This document shows positions 17,696 to 26,420 of a stretch of 64,000 nucleotides of DNA, one piece after another; the stretch's first letter is position 1, and each line of letters opens with the position of its first letter. The stretch is from Halomarinibacterium sp034670265 (GTDB taxonomy: Bacteria; Bacteroidota; Bacteroidia; Flavobacteriales; Flavobacteriaceae). The position numbers and the translations under genes are program-made. The notes below the pieces were generated by a model. The model worked only from the letters and a program-made list of their open reading frames with translations. It ran no database searches and had not been told where the DNA came from. The stretch covers positions 496,001 through 560,000 of the forward strand of contig JAXMNU010000002.1 of assembly GCA_034670265.1 (NCBI GenBank), read 5' to 3'.

Positions 17696-18181
17696 TTAAG
17701 GATTGGCGTCTTCTGCACGTCCGCCTCCTTGATTTTCGAAGCGCGTTTTAAGCTTTTCATAGCTCTCTTTTGCTCCCGGAATTCCGGCTTGGTTAGCAGC
17801 ATCGTAAATACGGTACACACTCAGTGCCATAGAGTAGGCTTCGTGCCCTGCAATGCGCTTAAGATCGCTTACTTTTCGCATGGCATTGGCGAGCCTACTT
17901 TCCATATCGTCCAGCTGTTCAAAGAGTTGTAAATCGTTGGTTAACAGTGCACTACTAAGAAATGGCGGAATAATACTTGCCCCGTTATTTTGCATTTCGG
18001 CAAGGACGTCTTCGGTAAAGACTTTGTTGTTTACGTCAATCGCTGCATAGCTTTTGCGTTGCTCGTCGTCTAGGCTCCCAGTGGGTAGGTTGCTTTCAAT
18101 ATCGCCAATGGCGGTATTAATGGTGGTGACCACGGCAGGGTCAATGACTTCATTAAGTCTGTTTTCAGTTAAATTTCCCAT
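17696..18181 (-). CDS. Helical 161-aa protein of the array module (unknown function)
   Basis: A 161-aa soluble protein without signal peptide or membrane segment, predominantly helical (LLTNDLQLFEQLDDMESRL, MALSVYRIYDAANQ), with a Gly/Asn-rich tail. I do not recognise the family. The C-terminal part AGIPGAKESYEKLKTRF matches a 35-residue gene remnant beside the second array at 40416-40523. The same gene order (this protein, terminator, 21-bp array, HTH protein, all on the reverse strand) is therefore present twice. A 35-bp element shared with neighbouring genes lies about 40 bp upstream of its ATG. Confidence 0.65.
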   Translation of the reverse strand: MGNLTENRLNEVIDPAVVTTINTAIGDIESNLPTGSLDDEQRKSYAAIDVNNKVFTEDVLAEMQNNGASIIPPFLSSALLTNDLQLFEQLDDMESRLANAMRKVSDLKRIAGHEAYSMALSVYRIYDAANQAGIPGAKESYEKLKTRFENQGGGRAEDANP

Positions 18182-18221
18182 AACTTAAAGTTTTAAAATT
18201 AGACCTTAAGTTGGACACTAT

Positions 18222-18256
18222 TTTTTAAAAAGTCAATGGGGGTTTTTCCTGTTTTT
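18222..18256. repeat. 35-bp direct repeat, left copy
   Basis: Core AAAGTCAATGGGGGTTTTTC, identical over 35 bp to 20982-21016. It lies upstream of the 161-aa gene and upstream of the divergent metalloprotease gene. On the reverse strand the CATTGACTTTTT segment may be part of the promoter of the 161-aa gene. Confidence 0.8.
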
Positions 18257-18447
18257 ATTGCAAGTGGTTATTAATGACTTACAGAGCTGTATGTATTTTA
18301 ATTATAGATTGGGGTTAATGTAATAAATTATATCTATATTTGATTATCCCCTTATGACTACGGTACACTTCCGTTGTCTTTTGTTTCCAGTGCTAGTCTT
18401 TAATTACCTGCCATTTTTGGCCAAAACCTTTATAACTTCCAAATATT

Positions 18448-20988
18448 ATGTCAAATCCAATTACCGCGAACATAACTATTGAACAATACAACCACGGTCA
18501 TGTCGACATCAAGTGTGTTATTACAAACAATTCAGGCGATGACTACGACCTTCTCTCTTGGCATACCCCACTGAACGGACGCGCAGAGTTTTGGAACATG
18601 ATGAAGGTAACTTTAAAGGGTGATGACGGCAAAAACGAGGTTATTCCATACGATGGTCTACACGTGAAGAGGGGCAAGCCTACTATCGATGATTATTTTA
18701 TATTAAAAGCTGGTAAGTCTACCGAACAACTAAGCTTCAGTCTCACCGAATCGTATAAAATTGAAAAAATAGGGAATTATGATATTGTTCTTGACACGAT
18801 CATCCTTGATGCTGCAAAGACATCATCCAACTCGGTGCCTAGACCACACAATCAGTATCATTCACTTAGTCTTACGAGCAATACCGTTACTATCGAATTA
18901 GACGAGAAATCACCCCCCACTATTGCAGAGAATTATAGGAGAGACCAAAAACTTGTAAACCAAGCAACGGTTGTGCCGCCCGCTTCAGGTACTCATTCTA
19001 AACTCCAGCCCGCCACTTTTACCGCTCAAAGTAGTAACGCTGCTAGGCAAAAACTAGTTATAGCCGCGCATAGGGCAGGCTACGTTTGGGCTAAGGCTGC
19101 TGCCATGGCATTATCGAATGACTCTCATTTTACTCGATGGTTTGGGACGTTCGATAAAAGTAAGCAGAAAACCCTTATTTCATATTATATACAGATTGTA
19201 AAGCAGATGGAGTCCAAATCCGTTATCTATGATTTTGATGATACGTTGACTCACATCGCACAAGTGGTTGGAAATGGCAAAACGTGGGATGGTATCGTGA
19301 AGCTAGGTCAACAATTTTGGGAGTTGGAATCTCTGGGACTTGATTCTCAAGCCGGAACAGTCATCCATGAACTAAGTCATGTAGTTTATATAACATCTGA
19401 TCTCATTAAGTATTGGTATTCTGCTAAAAGGTCTGAACATCTGGCTGATATTAGCTCTGAGTACTGTATTATGCATGCCGATTCAGTTGAGTATTATGCA
19501 GAAACTACATTTCCGTTCAAAGGTCTATGGGTTCAAGGCAGTCAAGTTATAAAGATTGGAAACGGAGAGCCAATAGATTACGCCGCTACCATTGATAAAG
19601 TTGGTACTACTACAAAGAACCTTAGTAGTAAAAATAAGATGCAATTTTCAGCCAAAGAGGGTCAATTTCAGATGGTTGTTAGTGATGGTCCTGATACAGT
19701 AGTCGGTAAGCTCTCGGACGATTTGCGAATCATTAATTGGGACAAAAAATGGGGCACTCCCAGCCTAGAAGTTGTTGCTGAAGCCACTCATTATGGCGCC
19801 ATTGAGGTATCTGGTGCTGGTACAGAAGAAGCCAACGGCGTCTACCTACCTATACGTAGATCTGATTTACCGAAAGATGCACCCGTATATGGAAGTAGGT
19901 TAATCTGGCGGCATACTAAATGGCGTGATACCAAGCATGATAACTTAGTGATTAGATATATTTGGGGCTGCTGGTGGATCGGCTATTATAAAGAGAATAA
20001 CAGAGATTTATATTGGACTGATTATAATAATGATAATTATTCTCTAGTCCCGCCAATAAACTTGAACTGGGAACCTATTAACCCAGATGAAATTGAAGGA
20101 AAAATAATATTAGGTGTGGCTCCAGCACCTACCGTTACCTTCGGGTTAATGTGGACACTAATTGATTTACCTAAAATAAATGAGGTACATCCAGAATTTG
20201 GAGGCTATCTGCTAGAAATTTCTGATGATGGCAGAAGTGGTCTTGTGGTAGAAACCCAAGATCAAGGAGTAGCTAATTTTGACGATGCTAAAACCTTAAT
20301 TTCAAATTCTTCAAAACACTCTGAAATTGGAAAAAAATTCCAAGATTGGAGATTGCCAACTGCTGCCGAACTAAACAATATTCGAAAAATGAGAGCATCC
20401 ATTGGAGGTTTTTCTGATATATACTACTTAAGCGAATCTAAAACGGGAGCTGGTGTATGGGGAATTGACTTCAAAAATGGTGAGGAAAGTGATAACGGAG
20501 TAGACGCAAATAACTCCGTACGTACTGTTAGAGATGTGAATTTCTTAAATCCAAAAAAGCATAAATATACTATCGATAACCGTCCAGAATTAGGTGGGTA
20601 CGTACTTAGGGAACCTCTACCAGCATCTGGTATAACTGGCCTTGTGGTAGAAACTCAAGATCAAGGAAAAGCAAATTGGGAAAATGCCAAAGCTTCTATT
20701 AAAGATCCATCAAAACATTCCAAAAATGGAAGTAAATTTGATGATTGGAGATTACCAACCAAAGATGAATTATTGTTAATCTGGACTCATTTAGCAGATT
20801 CAGACGGAAATAATTGGAATCCTGGACCAGATGACCCAAATAATATTGGTAATTTTCAAGCTGATGCCTATTGGAGTTCTGAGCAATACGGCAATGATCA
20901 CGCGTGGTATCTATATTCCGATACAGGTGGATTTGATATGGCCGATAAAACCGCCAGTTTGATATTTCGTGCAGTTAGAACTTTTTAA
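18448..20988 (+). CDS. M35-like (aspzincin-type) metalloprotease with two C-terminal DUF1566 domains
   Basis: An 846-aa protein. Residues 1-150 resemble the N-terminal domain of deuterolysin/peptidyl-Lys peptidases (LLSWHTPLNG, YDGLHVKRGKP). The catalytic domain has VIHELSHV with the HExxH-type HELSH at 307-311, and Asp334 in SEHLADISSEY as a plausible third zinc ligand (aspzincin pattern). Residues about 445-540 form a Trp/Tyr-rich domain (GAGTEEANGVYLP, RLIWRHTKW) with no family assigned. Two DUF1566/Lcl-type domains (about 585-696 and 715-846) carry DWRLPT and VRTVRD/FRAVRTF hallmarks. I see no N-terminal signal peptide, which is unusual for this protease family. The gene is bracketed by a 35-bp direct repeat whose right copy includes its stop codon. 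Confidence 0.75.
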   Translation: MSNPITANITIEQYNHGHVDIKCVITNNSGDDYDLLSWHTPLNGRAEFWNMMKVTLKGDDGKNEVIPYDGLHVKRGKPTIDDYFILKAGKSTEQLSFSLTESYKIEKIGNYDIVLDTIILDAAKTSSNSVPRPHNQYHSLSLTSNTVTIELDEKSPPTIAENYRRDQKLVNQATVVPPASGTHSKLQPATFTAQSSNAARQKLVIAAHRAGYVWAKAAAMALSNDSHFTRWFGTFDKSKQKTLISYYIQIVKQMESKSVIYDFDDTLTHIAQVVGNGKTWDGIVKLGQQFWELESLGLDSQAGTVIHELSHVVYITSDLIKYWYSAKRSEHLADISSEYCIMHADSVEYYAETTFPFKGLWVQGSQVIKIGNGEPIDYAATIDKVGTTTKNLSSKNKMQFSAKEGQFQMVVSDGPDTVVGKLSDDLRIINWDKKWGTPSLEVVAEATHYGAIEVSGAGTEEANGVYLPIRRSDLPKDAPVYGSRLIWRHTKWRDTKHDNLVIRYIWGCWWIGYYKENNRDLYWTDYNNDNYSLVPPINLNWEPINPDEIEGKIILGVAPAPTVTFGLMWTLIDLPKINEVHPEFGGYLLEISDDGRSGLVVETQDQGVANFDDAKTLISNSSKHSEIGKKFQDWRLPTAAELNNIRKMRASIGGFSDIYYLSESKTGAGVWGIDFKNGEESDNGVDANNSVRTVRDVNFLNPKKHKYTIDNRPELGGYVLREPLPASGITGLVVETQDQGKANWENAKASIKDPSKHSKNGSKFDDWRLPTKDELLLIWTHLADSDGNNWNPGPDDPNNIGNFQADAYWSSEQYGNDHAWYLYSDTGGFDMADKTASLIFRAVRTF

Positions 20989-21016
20989 AAAGTCAATGGG
21001 GGTTTTTCCTGTTTTT
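20982..21016. repeat. 35-bp direct repeat, right copy
   Basis: Identical to 18222-18256. It overlaps the last codon and stop of the metalloprotease gene. The exact match at 2.76 kb distance marks the segment as a duplicated or inserted unit. Confidence 0.8.
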
Positions 21017-21078
21017 TTGTAAAAATCAACATTAATTTGGTGTGTAATAGTATTGCAAATAGTAGCTTTTAAAACATA

Positions 21079-22050
21079 CTATTTAGTTACTACAAATGTT
21101 TTTAGCATATTCTTACTTGATGCATTAGGCACTTCAGCTATTAGCGCATACGTACCCAGTTCTAAATTTGCAGAGAAATAACCCATATTACCTTCTGGCA
21201 TATCATTTACACCACCCATAAAAGTAACACCATTTGGCGCTGGTTCTATTAATCCTTTGGGGTCTGCCCAATTCATCCAACGTTCTAACTCTTCAAGATT
21301 AGCATTTTTATCTAGCTTAACAAGATTAATATCGTGTCCAACAAAATTTTCATGAACTATTTGATCTTTATACATTACTGAAAAAATGTGTTTACCCGAA
21401 CTAATAGAGTCATTAAATACAATTCCATCTGTACTAGATATGCTAATGTCGATATCAGAAATGGGTGCTTTATACCCCGAATCAGTATTAGACACTACCA
21501 GATCTTTTGTCATACCCATAGAGGTATGAAACATACCATTACTCATTTTTACGTAACATTCGATAATGTATTTACCTGGCTTTAAATTAAGTGTTGTTTC
21601 TCCTATTTTATTTGGAGAGAGTAGTCCAGAGCCACCAACAAACACAACTTTACCAAACCATTCTGGAAGATTAGCAAACTCCGCAAATCCTTCTTCAGTT
21701 TTTCCCTCTGTAATTAATTTCATGGCACTATCAAATACTGGGGCCACTAGCTTTTCAGCATCTTCTGAAGTCTTCCCTTCGGGATATTTATCTACAAGAA
21801 AAAAGTGAGTTTGAGGGGATAGATTTTTATAACGAAAGGTATTCCATCCGGAAGAAATAGTATCAGGCATTTGAAAATCCATACTCTCTGTAATAATTTC
21901 AATAACATGTTCTTTTTCTTCAACAACCATTACCTGTTGTGTTTCTTTTTTATCACTTTTACAAGACTGCATCAATAAGAAAGTAGCTGAAATGATTATA
22001 AGCATTCCTATTGAGCTAGCTTTTACAATAGACTTTTTAAATGTTTTCAT
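21079..22050 (-). CDS. Two-domain cupredoxin-like lipoprotein (unknown function)
   Basis: A 323-aa protein from ATG 22050. The longer frame to 22149 adds residues unlike a signal. The signal sequence ends at the lipobox-like LLMQSC. Two similar beta domains follow, roughly residues 50-190 and 195-320. The first holds GWNTFRYKNLSPQTHFFLVDKYPEG and YIIECYVKMSNGMFHTSMGM, whose Cys/His/Met spacing resembles cupredoxin metal sites. The second domain lacks the Cys-His pair. A periplasmic or surface electron-transfer or metal-binding role is possible but not proven. No partner gene is adjacent. Confidence 0.6.
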   Translation of the reverse strand: MKTFKKSIVKASSIGMLIIISATFLLMQSCKSDKKETQQVMVVEEKEHVIEIITESMDFQMPDTISSGWNTFRYKNLSPQTHFFLVDKYPEGKTSEDAEKLVAPVFDSAMKLITEGKTEEGFAEFANLPEWFGKVVFVGGSGLLSPNKIGETTLNLKPGKYIIECYVKMSNGMFHTSMGMTKDLVVSNTDSGYKAPISDIDISISSTDGIVFNDSISSGKHIFSVMYKDQIVHENFVGHDINLVKLDKNANLEELERWMNWADPKGLIEPAPNGVTFMGGVNDMPEGNMGYFSANLELGTYALIAEVPNASSKNMLKTFVVTK

Positions 22051-22210
22051 AATAATATGTGTTTGGTTAGTAATTATTACTATGGTGTTTGTATGGTACG
22101 ATTCGGGAAATAAGCTATTATTTCCCCGTCGTAAAACGAAGATAATCAATAAGTTTTAATAATATCGAAGGAATTCAGCCACAATGAGCTATACATATTT
22201 TTACCACAGG

Positions 22211-22243
22211 TTTTTTTAAGAGCCAATGGGTTTTCCTTGCTTT
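22211..22243. repeat. Degenerate third copy of the 35-bp element
   Basis: AGCCAATGGGTTTTCCTTGC aligns with the core of the 18222 and 20982 copies, with a 2-bp gap and a few substitutions. It lies upstream of the cupredoxin-like lipoprotein. Confidence 0.5.
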
Positions 22244-22255
22244 AGTGGGGGAATA

Positions 22256-22318
22256 AAGGGGCTATTTTTTTGAAACATTGGAATAGCCCCTTCTATTTAA
22301 TTTTCTGCTAGCAGAAAA
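22256..22318 (-). terminator. Two hairpins downstream of the tail-collar gene
   Basis: An 11-bp perfect stem AAGGGGCTATT / AATAGCCCCTT spans 22256-22292. Nearer the gene, TTTTCTGC-TA-GCAGAAAA (22301-22318) is a second perfect palindrome. Both are placed after the stop at 22329 on the reverse strand and could terminate that transcript. Confidence 0.6.
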
Positions 22319-22328
22319 AACTGCATAA

Positions 22329-22724
22329 TCAATTCCGCGAAGGGAATATTCCATGCAAGCAAATAATGTAGTGCATTCCTAAAGTTGGTTGGGCCTCATC
22401 TCCATAAGCACCCGAAGTTGATTGTTCTCCCAATCTAACAGGGTCTAGGTCTGTTCCCGTGCCTACGCCTACTGGAACACGACCTCTTAAATCTGGTAAA
22501 GCAAACGTGGTTCTTCCGTCTCCACCATAAGTGGTTCCCAATAAACTAAAAAGGGCCTGGTATTGATTAATGGGGAGTATTTGTCCTTCACAAAAGGCCC
22601 AATTTCTGGGTGCAAAGTTCCCAGCGAATAATTTTACTTCTGCAATCATACCTTCCTGAGCATAGGTTTCAGCACTGCTGAACATGGCTACAATGGCCAG
22701 CACAATAAAGAATTTTTTAAACAT
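22329..22724 (-). CDS. Short secreted tail-collar (microcystin-dependent-protein-like) protein
   Basis: A 131-aa protein with a signal peptide (VLAIVAMFSSAETYAQ). The tail-collar core GNFAPRNWAFCEGQILPINQ and TTYGGDGRTTFALPDLRGR follows, then the family C-terminus GIFPSRN. Compared with the 176-177-aa relatives at 60987 and 61583, about 80 residues of the variable middle are reduced to about 20, so this is a minimal version. Such genes are common in bacterial chromosomes without phage neighbours and their role is unclear. The presence of a signal peptide here, absent in the other copies, points to export. Confidence 0.8.
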   Translation of the reverse strand: MFKKFFIVLAIVAMFSSAETYAQEGMIAEVKLFAGNFAPRNWAFCEGQILPINQYQALFSLLGTTYGGDGRTTFALPDLRGRVPVGVGTGTDLDPVRLGEQSTSGAYGDEAQPTLGMHYIICLHGIFPSRN

Positions 22725-22758
22725 AGTATTTGGTTTTATAGTTTGGTACTAATGTAAT

Positions 22759-22785
22759 AAATCAATAAGGATTTTCTTGGTTTTT
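22759..22785. repeat. Weak fourth copy of the 35-bp element
   Basis: ATCAATAAGGATTTTCTTGG resembles the core of the 35-bp repeat. It lies about 35 bp upstream of the tail-collar ATG, the same relative position as the 18222 copy to the 161-aa gene. Confidence 0.35.
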
Positions 22786-22819
22786 GGGGAGCAAAGGGAG
22801 ATTCCTTTAGGTTATTATG

Positions 22820-23353
22820 CTAGTGATGGTTCTTTAGTGTTACATAATCATTTTCAAACATCCTTAAAACTTCTGCGGGTGGTGATTTAGGTTGATATGC
22901 AGGATCACTATACATAAGAATTTCGTTCATATTTTGAGCCTTTTTGTTTTTCCAAAATCCAGCTTTGGTGAATCCTATGGCACATATTTTACCATGTTGC
23001 TTAAAGGTTTGTCTATGATATACCCATTTGTCGTCTGATCCCTCTAATTTTAAGGTGATGTCAAACTTTTTAAACATTTTTAAGGGCTTTTTGTAGATTA
23101 TTTTTTGGGAGGCTAAAACACCAAACATCCCTTTTTTTACGGTATTATCATACAACTTTGACCTGAAAACCACTTCATATCTAATAAGGTCCATATAGTA
23201 AAAATATTTTGAATTAGCCATATACCGAAATGATTCGCAATCCAACATATTTACCCTTCTTGTTCGGGTTAAGGGTGAAGAAGGTTTTATTTTTTTCCAA
23301 AATAATCTTGATCCAATGTAGATATAGATCATATGTATCCAATAATAAATCAT
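22820..23353 (-). CDS. Thioesterase-like (hot-dog fold) protein, THEM6-type
   Basis: A 177-aa protein with a hydrophobic N-terminus (YYWIHMIYIYIG). The segment RVNMLDCESFRYMANSKYFYYMDLIRYEVVFRS matches the start of acyl-CoA thioesterase/THEM6-like hot-dog proteins, in which an Asp/Asn-containing first helix sits in a beta sheet. Beta strands with basic/aromatic residues follow. Substrate is unknown. The N-terminal hydrophobic stretch may anchor it to the membrane. It is alone between terminator-like sequence and a secreted hypothetical gene. Confidence 0.6.
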   Translation of the reverse strand: MIYYWIHMIYIYIGSRLFWKKIKPSSPLTRTRRVNMLDCESFRYMANSKYFYYMDLIRYEVVFRSKLYDNTVKKGMFGVLASQKIIYKKPLKMFKKFDITLKLEGSDDKWVYHRQTFKQHGKICAIGFTKAGFWKNKKAQNMNEILMYSDPAYQPKSPPAEVLRMFENDYVTLKNHH

Positions 23354-23435
23354 TCTTTTAAAACTTATTTTTTTAGTCTTAGGTTTCTGAGATTCAAAAT
23401 TACATTCAGCTTAATGTATCCTCAAAACCAATGTG

Positions 23436-23921
23436 TTATTCCAATTTAGCCTCTATTAATTTTTCAATTTCGTTAAAGGATTGGGTTCTAGCTTGGTCCT
23501 GCCATAGATAGATAAGGGTATTTCCAGACAAAAATACCTTGCTATTGGTATCATTAGGGTTAATTGCTAGCATATCCTTTTCAATTTGTTTGGCAATTTC
23601 TGGGGAGTTCGTTTCTAAGCCAAAAATGCCTATTTCGGATGCTTCTTCATATACCAAAAATAGTCCCTTTTCAATATCGGGAACCCATTTAGAACCTAGA
23701 TGCATCATGCGCATAAAACATACTAAAAAATCAGAATCTGAAGAAATAAAAGGATTGGATTGAATACCACAAGGCAACTTGTCACTACTCAGTATGGGTT
23801 TCAATTTACATCCCTTGGGAAGTTCCTTTTCTGAAAAAATAAAGTCTTCTAATGCTACATTTGAATTAGTAGGATTTTGAAAACATAAAACACTCAAAAT
23901 AATAATGAATACTAATTTCAT
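23436..23921 (-). CDS. Secreted hypothetical protein
   Basis: A 161-aa protein with an N-terminal signal-like segment (MKLVFIIILSVLCFQN). Mature residues include Cys-containing stretches (KGCKLKPIL, KLPCGIQSN) and a C-terminal alpha/beta half (EIAKQIEKDMLAINPND, IEKLIEAKLE). I recognise no family. It is probably periplasmic. No operon partner is evident. Confidence 0.55.
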   Translation of the reverse strand: MKLVFIIILSVLCFQNPTNSNVALEDFIFSEKELPKGCKLKPILSSDKLPCGIQSNPFISSDSDFLVCFMRMMHLGSKWVPDIEKGLFLVYEEASEIGIFGLETNSPEIAKQIEKDMLAINPNDTNSKVFLSGNTLIYLWQDQARTQSFNEIEKLIEAKLE

Positions 23922-24007
23922 AGTGACGAAATTTTTAATAACAAATCAGAAAATATACCTCCACAAGGTATACTATAGTACTTGCTAAAATAAGGATTTA
24001 CCTTTAC

Positions 24008-25042
24008 TTATTTGGCACAGGTCAATGGACCAGACCCCAACCATTTTAAATAATGGTTATGAGCGTGTTGCTGTCCCACTTGTTCAAACCACTGTTCCAA
24101 TGGGTCTTTTGCCGTCACCGAAAAGATTTCCTTTCCTATGTTAAGCGCAATGCTTCCTCGGTTTTGATTCACATCAGTGTACCAAGAGTTATTAACCGCT
24201 TCACTAACGTCAACCGCCCCTTGAATAGCAATACATGCTTCTGCCAAACTCACAGTTAGGCCGTCATAGGTTACTGTAATATTATTAGCGTTTGGGGCAG
24301 GTGATGGAAATAAGTTCCCTACTCCCAAGATATTTGTTGCGGAAAAAGGAACCACATCAATTTCGTTATAATAGCGCCACGTATTCGTAAAATATGCATC
24401 AAATTGGTCGGCAAAAGCTTTGTTCCAAGAGCAGGGTGCAGCAAAGGTGAGAATTGAAAAAATGGAAGGCATTTTATAGCCCCCCTTTAACAATTCATAG
24501 CGAAGCCAAGGCCCAACAATAGTAGCCGAATTGGCTCCCAAACTATGCCCAGTAACCGCTATCCATTTCTCCTGCGGAAAAGCATTTTTCTGAAGATAAC
24601 TTAGCATGGTATCACCATTATTATCCACCAATTGCATCAAATTTTGAAGCGATTCGTAAGAACCTTTGGATATTTTTGGATTCTTACTCGTGTCATCGGT
24701 ATAGGTCCAAGGTACTTGTGTAAATAAGTTGAAATCTTGTTTAAACCAATTATCGAATGCACCCCATGAAAAGTTTAATATAGAGCCACGAATGGCGACC
24801 ACATATTGTACTCCATTGTAGGCGATAAACGCCCAATCTCCTTGAATTGCCTGAACAGGTTCCCAAACCAATTGCCATTTGGGAAGATATTGTTTCAATG
24901 TGTTTTTTACGGAATTACTACCATCTAAAGAACAATAAGTAATCGATGCCATTTGCATAGCAATTACATCACCTATCGCTCTTGAGTTTGAATCTTTTGA
25001 ATCTTGGAATCCACTTCCGATACTTTCTACTTCTGCTTTCAT
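24008..25042 (-). CDS. Class 3 (fungal-type) lipase
   Basis: A 344-aa alpha/beta-hydrolase. The nucleophile elbow is VTGHSLGANSATI (GxSxG) near residue 170. FAAPCSWNKAFADQF and RYYNEIDVVPFSA carry the typical class 3 lipase Asp. A His near the C-terminus (QQHAHNHYLKWLG) could complete the triad. No signal peptide is seen. The gene follows a PsiD-like phosphatidylserine decarboxylase homologue by 11 bp on the same strand, so the pair is probably co-transcribed and may act on lipids or small amines, but no substrate can be fixed. Confidence 0.87.
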   Translation of the reverse strand: MKAEVESIGSGFQDSKDSNSRAIGDVIAMQMASITYCSLDGSNSVKNTLKQYLPKWQLVWEPVQAIQGDWAFIAYNGVQYVVAIRGSILNFSWGAFDNWFKQDFNLFTQVPWTYTDDTSKNPKISKGSYESLQNLMQLVDNNGDTMLSYLQKNAFPQEKWIAVTGHSLGANSATIVGPWLRYELLKGGYKMPSIFSILTFAAPCSWNKAFADQFDAYFTNTWRYYNEIDVVPFSATNILGVGNLFPSPAPNANNITVTYDGLTVSLAEACIAIQGAVDVSEAVNNSWYTDVNQNRGSIALNIGKEIFSVTAKDPLEQWFEQVGQQHAHNHYLKWLGSGPLTCAK

Positions 25043-25053
25043 AATGAATGTTT

Positions 25054-26307
25054 TTATTGAATCACCGTAGCAATTCGTGAATTAATAGGAATATTACTAG
25101 AATTTAAACCTGGTTTTTGTCCGTGAAAGTCAAAATCCAGCTTTACATGGGGTTGAAAAATTAAACAGTGTGTTGAGCCTCCAAAGTGAAACATCCCTAT
25201 CTCTTCTCCTTTCTCCACGTGTTGTCCTTCATACACCGTGATATCGCATGTAGAAACTTCTGCCATTCCCACAGGCATAAAGCACATGAGTCCAATGGCG
25301 GGGTTATCGGCTTCAATAAAAATTAAGGCTCTCGTGGCCACTTCAGTAATGTATCCTTGCGATTTATTAGGTCCCGAAGGGTCGTAGCCTTCAGCAAGCG
25401 TTTCCGAATAATAGGTACCATCAATCACATAGGCTTTTTTAATAGTGCCACTCACAGGGCTATGCCAACGATGATAACTTAACGCACTCAAAAAGGCTTG
25501 ATATACGGTACCGTGTTCAAATAAATGGGTGTAAGGGTCGTGATTAAGCATATGCGATAAGGCATAGGGTTGTCCTTTAATCCAAAAGGTATTTTGGAGT
25601 TTCACGTCAACACTTTTTCGGTATGGCGCGGACTCACATGCATTGACAATGACATTATCATCACTTGGATGAGCCACAGGACGCACACCCTCTCTAAATT
25701 CACGGGTAAAAAAATCATCCCAGGAGGTAAATCCGTAATGGGGTAAGGTAGGGTCGCACACAAAATCTTCGACAAAGGTGGGCATCGCCTTTTTGGCGTC
25801 TTCACCAAACCATCCACTGCGAGGGTTATCGTTTAAAACATATGCCGAGTCTTTTGAATCTAAAAATTTTCCCCATTCATTGAGCACTTTTTTTAATTGT
25901 TCATTCAGTTTGGGGTCTAAAAAGGCAGCAAAACCGGCAGTGGTGCCCATGCTATAATCGAAAATAGCATTAATAGGAAAGCCTACTAAGCCCGTTTCAT
26001 TGTATTCGGGAGCTTTGGTCATTATAGTATTAATAAGTTCCAGCGCATGGAGATAATTGCGCACTTGTGGTCCGCCAGCTGGGTTGTGTTTGTATTTATC
26101 TGGCACCTGCTCAAACATAAGATTAAAAAGCATATACAATTTTGCATCGCCTTCAATTAAATTTTTTAAATCTTCCACTACGGGATGCCATTGTTTAGGG
26201 GTATTGTCTACCTCAACAATAAGGTCTTTAAGCCAATTTTGAAGATATTTTACATCGCTAGGTAACCATTCGCCTACGCGATAGGGAGTATTCATTTGCA
26301 CGTCCAT
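25054..26307 (-). CDS. Phosphatidylserine decarboxylase-family protein, PsiD-like
   Basis: A 417-aa protein. The N-terminal about 190 residues form the associated helical domain found in PsiD-type L-tryptophan decarboxylases (EWLPSDVKYLQNWLKDLI, FDYSMGTTAGFAAF). The catalytic domain has WDDFFTREFREGVRP, YHRWHSPVSG and the pyruvoyl-forming FHFGGSTHCLIF, where self-cleavage would occur at Gly377-Ser378. GGST replaces the LGST of classical enzymes. It may decarboxylate an amino acid and not phosphatidylserine, as characterised PsiD does. It sits upstream of the lipase. Confidence 0.87.
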   Translation of the reverse strand: MDVQMNTPYRVGEWLPSDVKYLQNWLKDLIVEVDNTPKQWHPVVEDLKNLIEGDAKLYMLFNLMFEQVPDKYKHNPAGGPQVRNYLHALELINTIMTKAPEYNETGLVGFPINAIFDYSMGTTAGFAAFLDPKLNEQLKKVLNEWGKFLDSKDSAYVLNDNPRSGWFGEDAKKAMPTFVEDFVCDPTLPHYGFTSWDDFFTREFREGVRPVAHPSDDNVIVNACESAPYRKSVDVKLQNTFWIKGQPYALSHMLNHDPYTHLFEHGTVYQAFLSALSYHRWHSPVSGTIKKAYVIDGTYYSETLAEGYDPSGPNKSQGYITEVATRALIFIEADNPAIGLMCFMPVGMAEVSTCDITVYEGQHVEKGEEIGMFHFGGSTHCLIFQPHVKLDFDFHGQKPGLNSSNIPINSRIATVIQ

Positions 26308-26420
26308 ACTACAGTTTTTTAGTTAACATCTAAATTAGCTGTAATCAGCTACAATTCAAGTAAGTACAAATACGTAATTCTGATTTTATTCATTCTGAAA
26401 AAAATATGAGGGCAAAAATG

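Noticed and set aside
22051..22149. N-terminal extension of the cupredoxin-like lipoprotein
   Set aside because: The ATG at 22050 is directly followed by a normal lipoprotein signal; the extension would bury it 33 residues inside.
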